64,000 nucleotides of DNA from Flavobacterium amnicola (GTDB lineage: Bacteria > Bacteroidota > Bacteroidia > Flavobacteriales > Flavobacteriaceae). The notes under the pieces are model-generated. The model was not told the origin of the DNA and searched no databases. It saw nothing but the letters and a program-made list of their open reading frames with translations. How positions within the stretch are numbered: the stretch's first letter is position 1; every line of letters starts with the position of its first letter. Made by a program: the position numbers and the translations under genes. The stretch lies in NCBI RefSeq assembly GCF_004122165.1, contig NZ_SBKO01000001.1:744001-808000 (forward strand). The letters run 5' to 3'. This document shows positions 1 to 9,192 of this stretch, piece by piece.

Positions 1-3000
1 ATACGACTACAACTTGTACGACTACAGCAACAGTTACTTTGGTAGCACCAATTGATCCAACTTTCACGGCAACAAGTACTCCACCGTCATGTAATGGTGG
101 ATCAAATGGTTCTTTAGTTGTTAATTTAACAGGTGCTAATGTAGATCCTGTTTATACTTATCAAATTATTGCTCCTATTGGATTTGCTACTGGCCCTCAA
201 ACATCGAATGTCTTTAATGGACTTCCAGCCGGTCCTTACACAATCCAAGTAAATTCTGGTAGAGGATGTTTTGCAACACAAATATTCAATATTGGCCAAC
301 CTCCTGTAGTAAACGTACCAGCACCTGCTGTGACGCAATTTGCATGTAACGCAGGAACCAATTCATTTAATTTAGCCACAATTACTGTGAATGGTGTAAC
401 TGGAGGTACCGGAACGTATACTATTTATGAATTTGTTCTTGGCGGAACCGTTGTTCAGTCGGGATCAAGTAATGTATACAGTACGGCAAATACTGCTGGA
501 GGAACTTATACCGTTAACGTATATGATACCAATGGATGTTTAGGTTCAACAACAGCTGTTATTAATCCATTTATTAGTATATCTAATCCAGTGGTGACTG
601 TTGTAAACCCAATAACTTGTACGACTTTAGAAAATATTACCGTATCGGTTACAACTACTGGTGGACCAGCTCCAGTTTACAATTACACAATTAATTCAAT
701 TCCACCTGGGTTTACGCAAAGTAACACTACTGGAATTTTTAACGGGTTACCTATCGGAGATTATTTAATCACCATCACGAATCCTGTTACGAATTGTAGT
801 GTTGAAATCATCCATTACGTATTTGATCCTAATACTTTTGATATCAATACATCATTAATTACGAATGTAAGTTGTGTTGGAGGGAATAATGGAAGTGTAA
901 ACTTAACTTTTGTAGACAATCAATTATCACCTACAAATGATGCAGGACCTTTTAATTATGTAGTTACCAATACAACAACACCTTTAGTTATTGCTGGTTC
1001 TAGCGCTACTGCTGGACCTACATTAATATCTGGTTTAACAGCAGGTTTGTATACAGTTACGGCAACTTTGGTGAATTCTCCAAGATGTACAGTAACCACA
1101 AACTTTATTATTCTTGAACCTAGCCAAGTATTAGATATAACAGCAACTCAAACACCATTAACATGTGCTCCGGGTAATGATGCTTCTATTACTGTTGTTG
1201 CTACAGGTGGATGGGGATCATATTCTTATACACTTAATCCTGGTGCAGTTACAAATACAACAGGGGTATTTACAGGCTTAACCGGTACCATCAATTATAC
1301 CATTACGGTAACTGACGCATTAGGTTGTCAAGACTTTGTAAATGTTACCATAACACGACCTGCTCAAATTACGGCAAATCCAATTGCTAATGTACAGTTG
1401 ACTTGTTTTGGAGTAAATAATGGATCTGTTACGGTTACTGGAGTAACCGGTGGTCAAAATAGTCCTACCGATTATGTGTATACGTTAACCTATCCTGACG
1501 GAAGTGTTTCTGGTCCTCAGGCATCGCCTACCTTTAACAATTTAAGTCCAGGAAATTACTCTGTAGTAATTAATGATCCGTTCAATTGTTTGTCAGCTCC
1601 GATACCATTTACGGTATTGCCAGCGACACAAATTATAGCGACACTTACCAAAGTACCTAATTCACAAGTGTGTGATACAAGTCAAGAGCAATTGTTATTG
1701 ACTGCTTCAGGCGGAACAGGAGTATTCTTCTATAGTTTATCACAAGCTGGACCGTGGCTTCCATTGTTGCCTAATCCTTTAAACTTAGGATTATTGCCAG
1801 CAGGACCTCATACATATTATGTAAGAGATTCTAATAACTGTACTGCAGTGGTTTCAAACACTGTTGTAATTGATACTTTAGATCCATTAACATTAGCGAT
1901 ATTACCTATTACCGATTTTGTTTTAGATTGTAGTTATGATGTTGGAACTATCTATGCGCAAGCTACTGGTGGAGAAGGTGCTTATACCTATACTCTATTG
2001 CCGGGTGGTGCAACTAATACAACCGGTATATTTAATGGAATCGGACAAGGTGTATATACTGTTCAAGTAACCAGTGGCGATTGTACTATGGTACAAACAC
2101 CAGTTCAAATTGATGCTCCTGAGGAATTAAGAGTTACTGCAGTAGCACATAACACGAAATGTTCGTATACCAATGATGGAGACATTGTGATTACACTTAC
2201 AGGAGTTGACGGAAGACCAATTCAGTATGAATTGATTTCTAGCGATGGGGTGTATACAGGATCACAATCGTTTGATATACCAGATCCAAGCCAACCTTTC
2301 ACTATTCCTAATTTAGGACCTGGAACGTACACATTAAACGTACATACCGTACCAAGTAACTGTGGACCTTTACCAATTTCGTTAGTAATTAATAGACCTA
2401 ACCCGATAGCTTTTGATGCTACAGTAATGCAGAACGAAACTTGTTTTAATGCTGCAGATGGAGAAATTATTGTTGACAATATTACAGGAGGTACCACCTT
2501 GGATGCTTTGGGGAATCCTATTCCAAATCCTTATCAAATTACCTTAAATTATGTGATTGATAATACAACGAATCCTCCAACGGATAATTCTGTATATGTT
2601 CCGTTAAATAATTTAGCTGGTGCGGGTACACACGTGTTTCCAAGTTTGGCAGCAGGAACTTATCTTATTAATGTCACAGATGGCAATGGCTGTGATTTCC
2701 CTCAAAGTGTGACTATCATTCCTGGTGACAATTATGAGCCAATTGTGCAAGTGACATATCCTTGTAATCCACTAACGAATGAACCAATGGTTCGAATAGA
2801 GGTTCTAAATACCGTTGCACCGAATGCATTTGGTCCTGGATATACTTTCCAATTGGATGGTTTCCCAGCACAAAGTAGCCCAATTTTTGAGTCCACAAAC
2901 CCTGTATATACTGCAGCGTTGTCGATTCCTACGAATCATTCAATTATGGTATTTAGCCCAACAGGTTGTAATAAACCGGCATTAGATCCAGCTGATGGTG

Positions 3001-3509
3001 ATGCTGTTTTTGATGTGACTCCACTAACTGCATTAGATGTAGTCTTATCACAAGGTGGTTTAAATACTGCTTTGGCGACCGCTTCAGGAGGTTCTGGAAA
3101 TTATAGCTATACATTCTATGCTAATGGTCAGGAAGTACAATCAGGTTCAAGTAATACGTATGTGTACTTCCAGCAATATAATTCTATTGGTGTGGTTGTA
3201 ACTGATAATATTAGTGGATGTAATATTGAAAAAAGCAGACCATTACCATACTATCCAATTTTCATTCCAAATGTGTTTACACCTGGTGATGGAGGTGGAT
3301 GGGCTCCGGATAATACGTCGAACTATCCTAACTTAGTGACTAAAATTTACGACCGTTACGGACGTTTGGTAAAAACATTACCGGAAGGGGATCGTTGGGA
3401 TGGTAAATACGAAGGCAAAGATTTACCTTCAGGTGACTACTGGTATGTGGTTAAAGTGGACGGTAAAGATGCCGATGAGTACGTAGGACATTTTACATTA
3501 TATAGATAA
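1..3509 (+). CDS. sprB: SprB-like gliding-motility/T9SS adhesin, 3' part (5' end outside window)
   Basis: The reading frame is open from base 3 with no start-like context, so this is the C-terminal part (about 1,169 residues) of a longer protein; the TTG at 39 is internal. The visible part is a chain of SprB-type repeats of roughly 75-95 residues, each with a conserved Cys, an NGS-type turn, a GG segment and a closing YTV or YTI strand before the next Cys. The last about 85 residues (IFIPNVFTPGDGGG, then YDRYGRLVK and WDGKY) match the gliding-motility-associated type B C-terminal sorting domain, so the protein should cross the outer membrane by T9SS. The sprF-type gene starts 17 bases after the stop, as expected for the sprB-sprF pair of flavobacteria, where SprB is the mobile surface adhesin. 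The sprB name is inference; other SprB-like giant adhesins are possible. Confidence 0.78.
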   Translation, partial: TTTTCTTTATVTLVAPIDPTFTATSTPPSCNGGSNGSLVVNLTGANVDPVYTYQIIAPIGFATGPQTSNVFNGLPAGPYTIQVNSGRGCFATQIFNIGQPPVVNVPAPAVTQFACNAGTNSFNLATITVNGVTGGTGTYTIYEFVLGGTVVQSGSSNVYSTANTAGGTYTVNVYDTNGCLGSTTAVINPFISISNPVVTVVNPITCTTLENITVSVTTTGGPAPVYNYTINSIPPGFTQSNTTGIFNGLPIGDYLITITNPVTNCSVEIIHYVFDPNTFDINTSLITNVSCVGGNNGSVNLTFVDNQLSPTNDAGPFNYVVTNTTTPLVIAGSSATAGPTLISGLTAGLYTVTATLVNSPRCTVTTNFIILEPSQVLDITATQTPLTCAPGNDASITVVATGGWGSYSYTLNPGAVTNTTGVFTGLTGTINYTITVTDALGCQDFVNVTITRPAQITANPIANVQLTCFGVNNGSVTVTGVTGGQNSPTDYVYTLTYPDGSVSGPQASPTFNNLSPGNYSVVINDPFNCLSAPIPFTVLPATQIIATLTKVPNSQVCDTSQEQLLLTASGGTGVFFYSLSQAGPWLPLLPNPLNLGLLPAGPHTYYVRDSNNCTAVVSNTVVIDTLDPLTLAILPITDFVLDCSYDVGTIYAQATGGEGAYTYTLLPGGATNTTGIFNGIGQGVYTVQVTSGDCTMVQTPVQIDAPEELRVTAVAHNTKCSYTNDGDIVITLTGVDGRPIQYELISSDGVYTGSQSFDIPDPSQPFTIPNLGPGTYTLNVHTVPSNCGPLPISLVINRPNPIAFDATVMQNETCFNAADGEIIVDNITGGTTLDALGNPIPNPYQITLNYVIDNTTNPPTDNSVYVPLNNLAGAGTHVFPSLAAGTYLINVTDGNGCDFPQSVTIIPGDNYEPIVQVTYPCNPLTNEPMVRIEVLNTVAPNAFGPGYTFQLDGFPAQSSPIFESTNPVYTAALSIPTNHSIMVFSPTGCNKPALDPADGDAVFDVTPLTALDVVLSQGGLNTALATASGGSGNYSYTFYANGQEVQSGSSNTYVYFQQYNSIGVVVTDNISGCNIEKSRPLPYYPIFIPNVFTPGDGGGWAPDNTSNYPNLVTKIYDRYGRLVKTLPEGDRWDGKYEGKDLPSGDYWYVVKVDGKDADEYVGHFTLYR

Positions 3510-3526
3510 TTTAGCAATTCAGAGCA

Positions 3527-4513
3527 ATGAGATTTAATTTTAACAATATTCAAAAATTCATCGTAGCAATTGTAGTATTATCTTGTAATAATAACAATGC
3601 TCAAGAGTTTAACGTGCCAGTAGCAACACAGTACTTGGCAGACAATCCTTTTGTAATGTCACCGGTATTCGCGGGTATTGGAGACAACGCGCGAATTCGT
3701 GTCAATGGTTTTTCACAATGGGTGGGCATCGATGATTCACCTCAAAATCAGGCGGTTTATGCTGATTTAAGAGTATTAGATCAATCTGGAGTGGGTATTT
3801 CACTTTACAACGATAAAAACGGTTATACGCGTCAAACAGGAGGTAAGCTTACCTTTGCACACCATATCATTTTAGATTACGTGTCGAAACAATACTTATC
3901 CTTTGGTATGTCCTATAACCTGAATAATTTCAGAATAGAAACCGATAAGTTTAATGTATATAACCCGTTTGTTATCAATGATAGGTTTACGGCCAATAAT
4001 AACTTTGATGTTGGTTTCTTATATCGTAGAGGAAAATTCTATGCAGCTGTCAATGCGAGTAACTTGCTTGGAAAGGACATTAAAAAGTTTGTCAGCGCTC
4101 CAGAACCGAGTTTGTTGAGAAACTATCAGTTCTATACGGGTTATTTGTTCAGAGGTAATCGCGACAGTAGAACAGAAGTGGAACCTTCGGCTTATTTTCA
4201 ATATTTCGAAAGTGATGGTCGTTCGAGTACTGATATCAATGTCAAACTTCGTTACTTAGACCAACAACGTACCGGTTATTTTTGGTTGGGAGCCACGTAT
4301 CGTTTTCTTAACGATCAACCGATGAAGCCACTTACTGTTGGTCCAATGTTAGGACTTAAAAAAGGAGGGTTTTATCTTGGATATTCGTATCAGGTCACTT
4401 TAAATGAATTATCGGCTTACAACTCAGGTACACACATGATTACGTTGGGTTGGGATTTCTTCCAAGGATTGAGTAACTGTCCATGTACACAAACAGCAGT
4501 TTCTGACGATTAA
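3527..4513 (+). CDS. sprF: PorP/SprF family outer-membrane protein
   Basis: This 328-residue protein starts at an ATG 17 bases after the adhesin stop, so the two are almost certainly co-transcribed. The N-terminus has a hydrophobic segment ending in NNNAQ, consistent with a Sec signal peptide. The mature part opens with the family hallmark ([19 protein letters not shown] followed by [12 protein letters not shown]) and continues as alternating beta strands typical of the PorP/SprF barrel. PorP/SprF proteins partner with a particular type B T9SS cargo and help its secretion or surface attachment; SprF is needed for SprB in Flavobacterium johnsoniae. The Cys-rich tail (SNCPCTQ) is unusual. Family assignment is firm, the sprF name likely from context. 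Confidence 0.82.
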   Translation: MRFNFNNIQKFIVAIVVLSCNNNNAQEFNVPVATQYLADNPFVMSPVFAGIGDNARIRVNGFSQWVGIDDSPQNQAVYADLRVLDQSGVGISLYNDKNGYTRQTGGKLTFAHHIILDYVSKQYLSFGMSYNLNNFRIETDKFNVYNPFVINDRFTANNNFDVGFLYRRGKFYAAVNASNLLGKDIKKFVSAPEPSLLRNYQFYTGYLFRGNRDSRTEVEPSAYFQYFESDGRSSTDINVKLRYLDQQRTGYFWLGATYRFLNDQPMKPLTVGPMLGLKKGGFYLGYSYQVTLNELSAYNSGTHMITLGWDFFQGLSNCPCTQTAVSDD

Positions 4514-4536
4514 TAAATAAAAAAATAAATGCCAAA

Positions 4537-5727
4537 ATGAAAACGGTTAACGATATCAATTTTAATACTAAAAAAGCAGTAATTCGTGTAGATTTTAATG
4601 TTCCCTTAGACGAAAACTTTAAAGTAACCGATGCTACCCGAATTGAAGCTGCCAAACCAACTATAGATTACATATTAGCACACGGTGGAAGTGTCATTTT
4701 AATGTCGCATTTAGGAAGACCTAAAGGGATTCAAGATGAATTTTCATTACGCCATATTGTAGATAAGGTTTCGGAAGTTTTGGGAATGCCTGTTACTTTT
4801 GCTTCCGATTGTATTGGGCAAGTAGCTGAAAATGCTGCGGCTCATTTAAAATCTGGAGAAGTATTATTATTAGAAAACTTACGTTTTTATAAAGAAGAAG
4901 AGGCTGGTGATGTTGCTTTTGCAAAGCAATTGGCTTCTTTGGGAGATGTGTATGTTAACGATGCGTTCGGTACTGCACACAGAGCACACGCTTCTACGAC
5001 GATTATCGCGCAATTTTTTCCAGAAAATAAATGTTTTGGTACATTGTTGGCAAAAGAGATCGAAAGCTTAAATAAAGTGCTTAAAAACAGCGAAAAACCG
5101 GTAACTGCGGTTTTGGGTGGAAGTAAAGTTTCCTCAAAAATTACGGTTATTGAAAATATCTTAGATAAAATTGACCACATGATTATTGGTGGTGGAATGA
5201 CCTTCACCTTCATTAAAGCATTAGGGGGTCAAATTGGAAATTCGCTTTGCGAAGATGATAAATTGGATATGGCATTGGATATTTTAGCAAAAGCGAAAGC
5301 CAAAAATGTCCAAATTCACCTTCCAGTGGATGTGATTGCCGCAAATGCTTTTGCCAATGACGCACAAACTCAAGTGGTCAATGTGAATGCCATTCCCGAT
5401 GGTTGGCAAGGTCTTGATGCAGGACCAAAATCTCTTGAAGCTACTAAAGCAGTAATTCTACAATCTAAAACTATCCTTTGGAATGGTCCTTTAGGTGTTT
5501 TCGAAATGGATGCCTTCGCCAATGGAACCATTCAATTAGGGGAATTTATTGCCGAAGCCACTCAAAACGGTGCTTTTTCACTCGTGGGTGGAGGAGATAG
5601 TGTGGCGGCAGTAAAACAATTCGGTTTTGAACCTAAAATGAGCTACGTTTCTACGGGTGGTGGTGCTATGTTGGAAATGCTTGAAGGGAAAATTTTACCA
5701 GGAATTTCTGCTATTTTAAACAATTAA
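4537..5727 (+). CDS. pgk: Phosphoglycerate kinase
   Basis: At 396 residues this has the normal length of bacterial phosphoglycerate kinase, which transfers phosphate between 1,3-bisphosphoglycerate and ADP in cytosolic glycolysis and gluconeogenesis. Visible signatures are the N-terminal RVDFNVPLD, the substrate-binding [22 protein letters not shown], and the C-terminal glycine-rich [14 protein letters not shown] that contacts nucleotide. It begins 23 bases after sprF with no terminator between, so read-through from the adhesin operon is possible. A three-codon ATG-to-TGA frame overlaps the start codon (4529-4540), with no further sign that it matters. Confidence 0.97.
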   Translation: MKTVNDINFNTKKAVIRVDFNVPLDENFKVTDATRIEAAKPTIDYILAHGGSVILMSHLGRPKGIQDEFSLRHIVDKVSEVLGMPVTFASDCIGQVAENAAAHLKSGEVLLLENLRFYKEEEAGDVAFAKQLASLGDVYVNDAFGTAHRAHASTTIIAQFFPENKCFGTLLAKEIESLNKVLKNSEKPVTAVLGGSKVSSKITVIENILDKIDHMIIGGGMTFTFIKALGGQIGNSLCEDDKLDMALDILAKAKAKNVQIHLPVDVIAANAFANDAQTQVVNVNAIPDGWQGLDAGPKSLEATKAVILQSKTILWNGPLGVFEMDAFANGTIQLGEFIAEATQNGAFSLVGGGDSVAAVKQFGFEPKMSYVSTGGGAMLEMLEGKILPGISAILNN

Positions 5728-5750
5728 AGCAATTTTAACAATATTTATTG

Positions 5751-5779
5751 TTGATTTTCGTTTTAAGACTTTAAGTTTG
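5751..5779 (+). promoter_or_regulatory. Promoter of the LysM lytic transglycosylase gene
   Basis: A TTG at 5751-5753, an 18-base spacer and TAAGTTTG at 5772-5779 match the Bacteroidota -33/-7 pattern (TTG, about 19 bases, TAnnTTTG). The inferred transcript start lies about 40 bases before the ATG at 5828. It separates this gene from pgk. Confidence 0.6.
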
Positions 5780-5827
5780 CATATTAATATAAATGGTTAA
5801 TTATCAACTATTTACAAAATACAGCCT

Positions 5828-7882
5828 ATGATTAGAAAAAACATTGCCCTAACCCTATTGCTGCTCATACCTACATGTGTAACTTTTGCTCAAGATAGCG
5901 TTTCCCAAGATTCTATACTTAAACCAGTTCTTAAGTTATCCTTTTTAGACTCTTTAAAAAATACATTCGTCGTGGATGAAACCTCCGATTGTATTGACAA
6001 CCAGCATATAAAAGAACTTTCCAATACGCAAGATATTTTTGACGGATTGGTTTCCGACATTAAAAATTTAGATTTAAATGTTCCGGTCGATTATGATCTG
6101 CCAACCGATGTTTTCAAAGAAAGGCTTCGATTGATGGATGAGAAATCACCCTTTAATATTGAATACAATCAGCAGTTGGAAAACCTTGTTAAGAATTTCC
6201 TTAAAAACCGTAAACGTTCGTACGAGCGTTTAATGGGATTGTCACAGTACTATTTCCCAATGTTTGAAGAAGCATTGGCACGTTACAACGTACCTTTAGA
6301 AATCAAATACTTAGCCATTGTAGAATCGGCTTTGCGTTCTAGTGCAGTTTCTCGTGTAGGTGCTACTGGTTTGTGGCAGTTTATGTATGAAACGGGAAAA
6401 CAATACGGACTAAAAATTGATTCGTATGTCGATGAGCGTAAAGATACTTTCAAAGCTTCCGATGCTGCGGCACGTTATATGGAAGGCATGTACAAAATAT
6501 TTGGCGACTGGGAATTGGTGTTAGCTTCTTATAACTCAGGAGCTGGAAATGTTTCCAAAGCGATTCGTCGTTCTGGTGGTCATCAAAATTTCTGGAATAT
6601 CAAGAATAAATTACCGAGAGAAACAGCGGGTTATGTTCCGGCATTTTTAGCGACCATGTATATTTTCGAATATCATAAAGAACACGGAATTGTGCCTCAA
6701 AAAGCAGTAGTGAATCATTTTGAAACCGATACGATTGGTTTGAAAAGAAAAATCACCTTCAAACAATTGTCGAATCTTTTGGATGTTTCTGAAAATGATA
6801 TCGAGTTTTTGAATCCGTCGTACAAAATGAAAGTGGTTCCGTATGTCACTGGAAAAACCAACTTCATTTGCTTGCCTAAGAAAAAGATTGCAGTATTAGC
6901 TTCTAACGAAAGTAAAGTTTATGCTTATGTTGATTATCAAGAAAGTCAACGTGAAAAGCAATTTGGACCGAAGCCAAAAGTAAAAGTGGTGAAAGATACG
7001 CTAGGCACAGAAACAGTGGTGGAAGAAGCAATTGTGGAAACTAGAAAAGTGACCAAAGAAGTTACGAAAACGAAATACCATACGGTAAAACGTGGCGATA
7101 ATTTAGGAGAAATTGCTAGCAAATACGATGTAGCGGTTACCGATGTAAAAAAATGGAACCGTTTAAAAAGCAATAATGTAAAATTAGGCGCCAAATTGAA
7201 AATCATGTACGACGATAAAATTGTCGTTACGGAAAAGATAAAAAAGCCTAAAACAGAATTGGTAACGTCAACACAAGAGATAGCGATTGCTGAAGTTGCT
7301 AAAACGGAAAGCAAAATCAAAAAAGAACCAACGGTTGAGAAAAATAGTGCGGTTGCAGAACATGTCGTAGAACAAGGACAAACCTTAACTACCATTGCCA
7401 AAATGCATAAAATGTATGTGGCCGATATTAAGAAATACAACAATCTTAAAGACGGAGCGATTAAAGTAGGGGATAAATTAAAACTAAAACCATCAACCGA
7501 AATAGTTCCTGAAGTAAAAGAAGCAGTGGTAGCAACTACGGAAGCGGAAGCAACGTTTCATGTGGTGGAAAAAGGGCAAAATATCTTTCAAATCGCTAAG
7601 CTGAACAAAGTAAGCGTAAACGATATCATGAACTGGAACAACATGACCACGACCAACATCAATGTAGGCGATAAGCTAAAGATTGAAAAAGTGGCGGAAG
7701 TAATTGTGGAAGCGCCGAAGAAGAAAAACAGCAAATACGAAGAACAAAAATTATACATCGTACAAAAAGGCGATTCGTTGTTTAAAATTTCGCAGAAGCA
7801 TCAAACAACCGTTACCGAGCTGAAAAAGAAAAATAATATCAAAGAAAACGACCTCCAACCAGGGATGAAGTTGAAAATATAA
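5828..7882 (+). CDS. MltD-like lytic transglycosylase with four LysM domains
   Basis: This 684-residue protein has a signal peptide (cleavage near TFAQD, residue 22) and a transglycosylase SLT domain at about 150-270. The catalytic Glu166 sits in AIVESALRSSAVS, followed by GATGLWQFM and the SYNSGAGNV motif. Four LysM repeats follow at about 417-460, 510-553, 577-620 and 640-684, each opening like HTVKRGD or YIVQKGD and linked by Lys/Glu/Thr/Val-rich spacers. The family cleaves peptidoglycan glycan strands from the periplasm, with LysM anchoring to the wall. E. coli MltD usually has two LysM domains, so four is on the high side. It is monocistronic, with its own promoter and a strong terminator. 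Confidence 0.93.
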   Translation: MIRKNIALTLLLLIPTCVTFAQDSVSQDSILKPVLKLSFLDSLKNTFVVDETSDCIDNQHIKELSNTQDIFDGLVSDIKNLDLNVPVDYDLPTDVFKERLRLMDEKSPFNIEYNQQLENLVKNFLKNRKRSYERLMGLSQYYFPMFEEALARYNVPLEIKYLAIVESALRSSAVSRVGATGLWQFMYETGKQYGLKIDSYVDERKDTFKASDAAARYMEGMYKIFGDWELVLASYNSGAGNVSKAIRRSGGHQNFWNIKNKLPRETAGYVPAFLATMYIFEYHKEHGIVPQKAVVNHFETDTIGLKRKITFKQLSNLLDVSENDIEFLNPSYKMKVVPYVTGKTNFICLPKKKIAVLASNESKVYAYVDYQESQREKQFGPKPKVKVVKDTLGTETVVEEAIVETRKVTKEVTKTKYHTVKRGDNLGEIASKYDVAVTDVKKWNRLKSNNVKLGAKLKIMYDDKIVVTEKIKKPKTELVTSTQEIAIAEVAKTESKIKKEPTVEKNSAVAEHVVEQGQTLTTIAKMHKMYVADIKKYNNLKDGAIKVGDKLKLKPSTEIVPEVKEAVVATTEAEATFHVVEKGQNIFQIAKLNKVSVNDIMNWNNMTTTNINVGDKLKIEKVAEVIVEAPKKKNSKYEEQKLYIVQKGDSLFKISQKHQTTVTELKKKNNIKENDLQPGMKLKI

Positions 7883-7885
7883 ACC

Positions 7886-7912
7886 AAAGGGATTCGAAAG
7901 AGTCCCTTTTTT
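7886..7912 (+). terminator. Rho-independent terminator after the transglycosylase gene
   Basis: A 10-bp stem (arms 7886-7895 and 7900-7909) closes on a GAAA tetraloop and is followed by a T run. It starts 4 bases after the stop codon. Confidence 0.85.
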
Positions 7913-7916
7913 ATTT

Positions 7917-7924
7917 TAATTTTG
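7917..7924 (+). promoter_or_regulatory. -7 element for the ElaA-like acetyltransferase gene
   Basis: TAATTTTG at 7917-7924 fits the Bacteroidota -7 consensus, just beyond the previous terminator. It overlaps the in-frame TTG at 7922, which argues for translation from the ATG at 7940. No convincing -33 TTG is visible because the terminator fills that space. Confidence 0.5.
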
Positions 7925-7939
7925 TTCAAAACTTTACCC

Positions 7940-8386
7940 ATGCAGCTACAATTCAAAATAAAGCGATTTAACGAACTTTCTACTCAAGAATTATACGAAA
8001 TACTACAAGTGCGTTCAGAAGTGTTTGTGGTGGAGCAAAATTGCGTTTATCAGGATGTTGATGGTAAAGATCAAAAAGCAATTCACGTTTTAGGTTATTA
8101 TGAAGGTGATTTGGCGGCGTATTGTCGATTGTTTGGAGCTGGAGATTATTTTGAGGAAACGTCTATCGGCCGAGTGATTGTTTCACCCAAACACCGTGAT
8201 AAGAAATTAGGTCACGAATTAATGCAAACGGCCATTGAAGCGGTTGAAACTGCATTCAATACAACTGAGATTACAATTTCTGCCCAATTGTATTTGAAGA
8301 AATTTTACGAGAGTCACGGTTTTATCCAAACGTCCGAAATGTATTTAGAAGATGATATTCCGCATATTGAGATGAAAAAAAGTTAA
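7940..8386 (+). CDS. ElaA-like GNAT family N-acetyltransferase
   Basis: This protein of about 148 residues resembles the ElaA branch of GNAT acetyltransferases: the early segment EILQVRSEVFVVEQNCVY, a central IGRVIVSPKHRDKKLGHEL with the acetyl-CoA loop, and a late LKKFYESHGF motif. ElaA-type enzymes transfer acetyl groups from acetyl-CoA, but the physiological substrate is unknown. The frame is open from a TTG at 7922, but that codon lies inside the -7 element, so the ATG at 7940 is preferred. The gene converges with the OmpA gene and the two 3' ends overlap by 4 bases, with no terminator between them. Confidence 0.85.
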   Translation: MQLQFKIKRFNELSTQELYEILQVRSEVFVVEQNCVYQDVDGKDQKAIHVLGYYEGDLAAYCRLFGAGDYFEETSIGRVIVSPKHRDKKLGHELMQTAIEAVETAFNTTEITISAQLYLKKFYESHGFIQTSEMYLEDDIPHIEMKKS

Positions 8387-9192
8387 TTCTTCGTAATCAC
8401 AATTTCAACTCTTCGGTCATATTGCGGTTCTCTTCCTAAGGATTTGGAGTTCCCATAACCTTTATACGACATTCTGGCTTTATCAATTTTTTTCAACACC
8501 AAATAATTATATACCGATTTGGCTCGGTTGACAGATAATTCTCGCTTTCGGGTGCCTCTATCGATAGCTTCCTTCTGGTTGGGTGGCGTGCAACATACAT
8601 GTCCTTGAATTTCAAACTGAAGGTTTTTGTATTTCTGTAATTCTTTGGCTACTTTATCCAATTCGTTTTTAGAGGCCACGCTTAGTTTCCCACTACCGCG
8701 CTCAAAAAGTAAATTCTCCAAATAAATACGATCGCCAACAATCATATTTTTTTTGAAGTTCTTAAAAACACCAGGAAGTTCTATTTTAGGTAAAGGTTTT
8801 AGGTTTAACACCACATCGACACGACGGTTTTTAGAACGGATTTCGGGAATGTTTTCCAATACATCGTCGTCAATCATTACGCGACCTTTCCCTTCAATAG
8901 AAATGATGATTTTATTGGTAATACCGTTGCCGATTAATTTGTTTTTAATGGTATTGGCTCGATTGTTCGACAATTTAAAATTGTAAGCATCTTTACCTCG
9001 ATCGTCACAATAGCCAAAAATTTGTACCGATTCAATTCGAGTTGAATCAATCGATTTAATAAACTTCACCGTCTCGTTGGCTTGTTTTTCTTCTAGATTG
9101 TATTTGTCAAATTCAAAATACACTGAATGAACTACATCGTCTTGAGCGTTCAAATGCAACGAAAAAAATAAGATAAGTAGTAAAAAACGCAT
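8383..9192 (-). CDS. OmpA family protein with two OmpA-like domains
   Basis: This 269-residue protein has a short signal peptide ending near LNAQ. It carries two OmpA-like peptidoglycan-binding domains with no beta-barrel between: about 22-132 (VYFEFDKYNL, then IFGYCDDRG and NRRVDVVL) and about 155-269 (LLFERGSGKL, then IQGHVCC and YDRRVEIVI). OmpA domains bind peptidoglycan, so a periplasmic role is likely. Its ATG overlaps the stop of the upstream S41 peptidase gene (TAATG), implying translational coupling. The CC pair in the second domain is unusual. No lipobox is seen, so how it attaches to a membrane is unclear. Confidence 0.85.
   Translation of the reverse strand: MRFLLLILFFSLHLNAQDDVVHSVYFEFDKYNLEEKQANETVKFIKSIDSTRIESVQIFGYCDDRGKDAYNFKLSNNRANTIKNKLIGNGITNKIIISIEGKGRVMIDDDVLENIPEIRSKNRRVDVVLNLKPLPKIELPGVFKNFKKNMIVGDRIYLENLLFERGSGKLSVASKNELDKVAKELQKYKNLQFEIQGHVCCTPPNQKEAIDRGTRKRELSVNRAKSVYNYLVLKKIDKARMSYKGYGNSKSLGREPQYDRRVEIVITKN

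Noticed and set aside
39..41. TTG at 39 as start of the adhesin gene
   Set aside because: The frame is already open from base 3 with adhesin-like sequence, so the gene begins outside the window.
4529..4540. Three-codon frame overlapping the pgk start as a regulatory leader
   Set aside because: It is too short and chance is likely in such AT-rich sequence.
5737..5752. AT-only hairpin after pgk as terminator
   Set aside because: The stem has weak pairs and a two-base loop, with no T run; it overlaps the next promoter.
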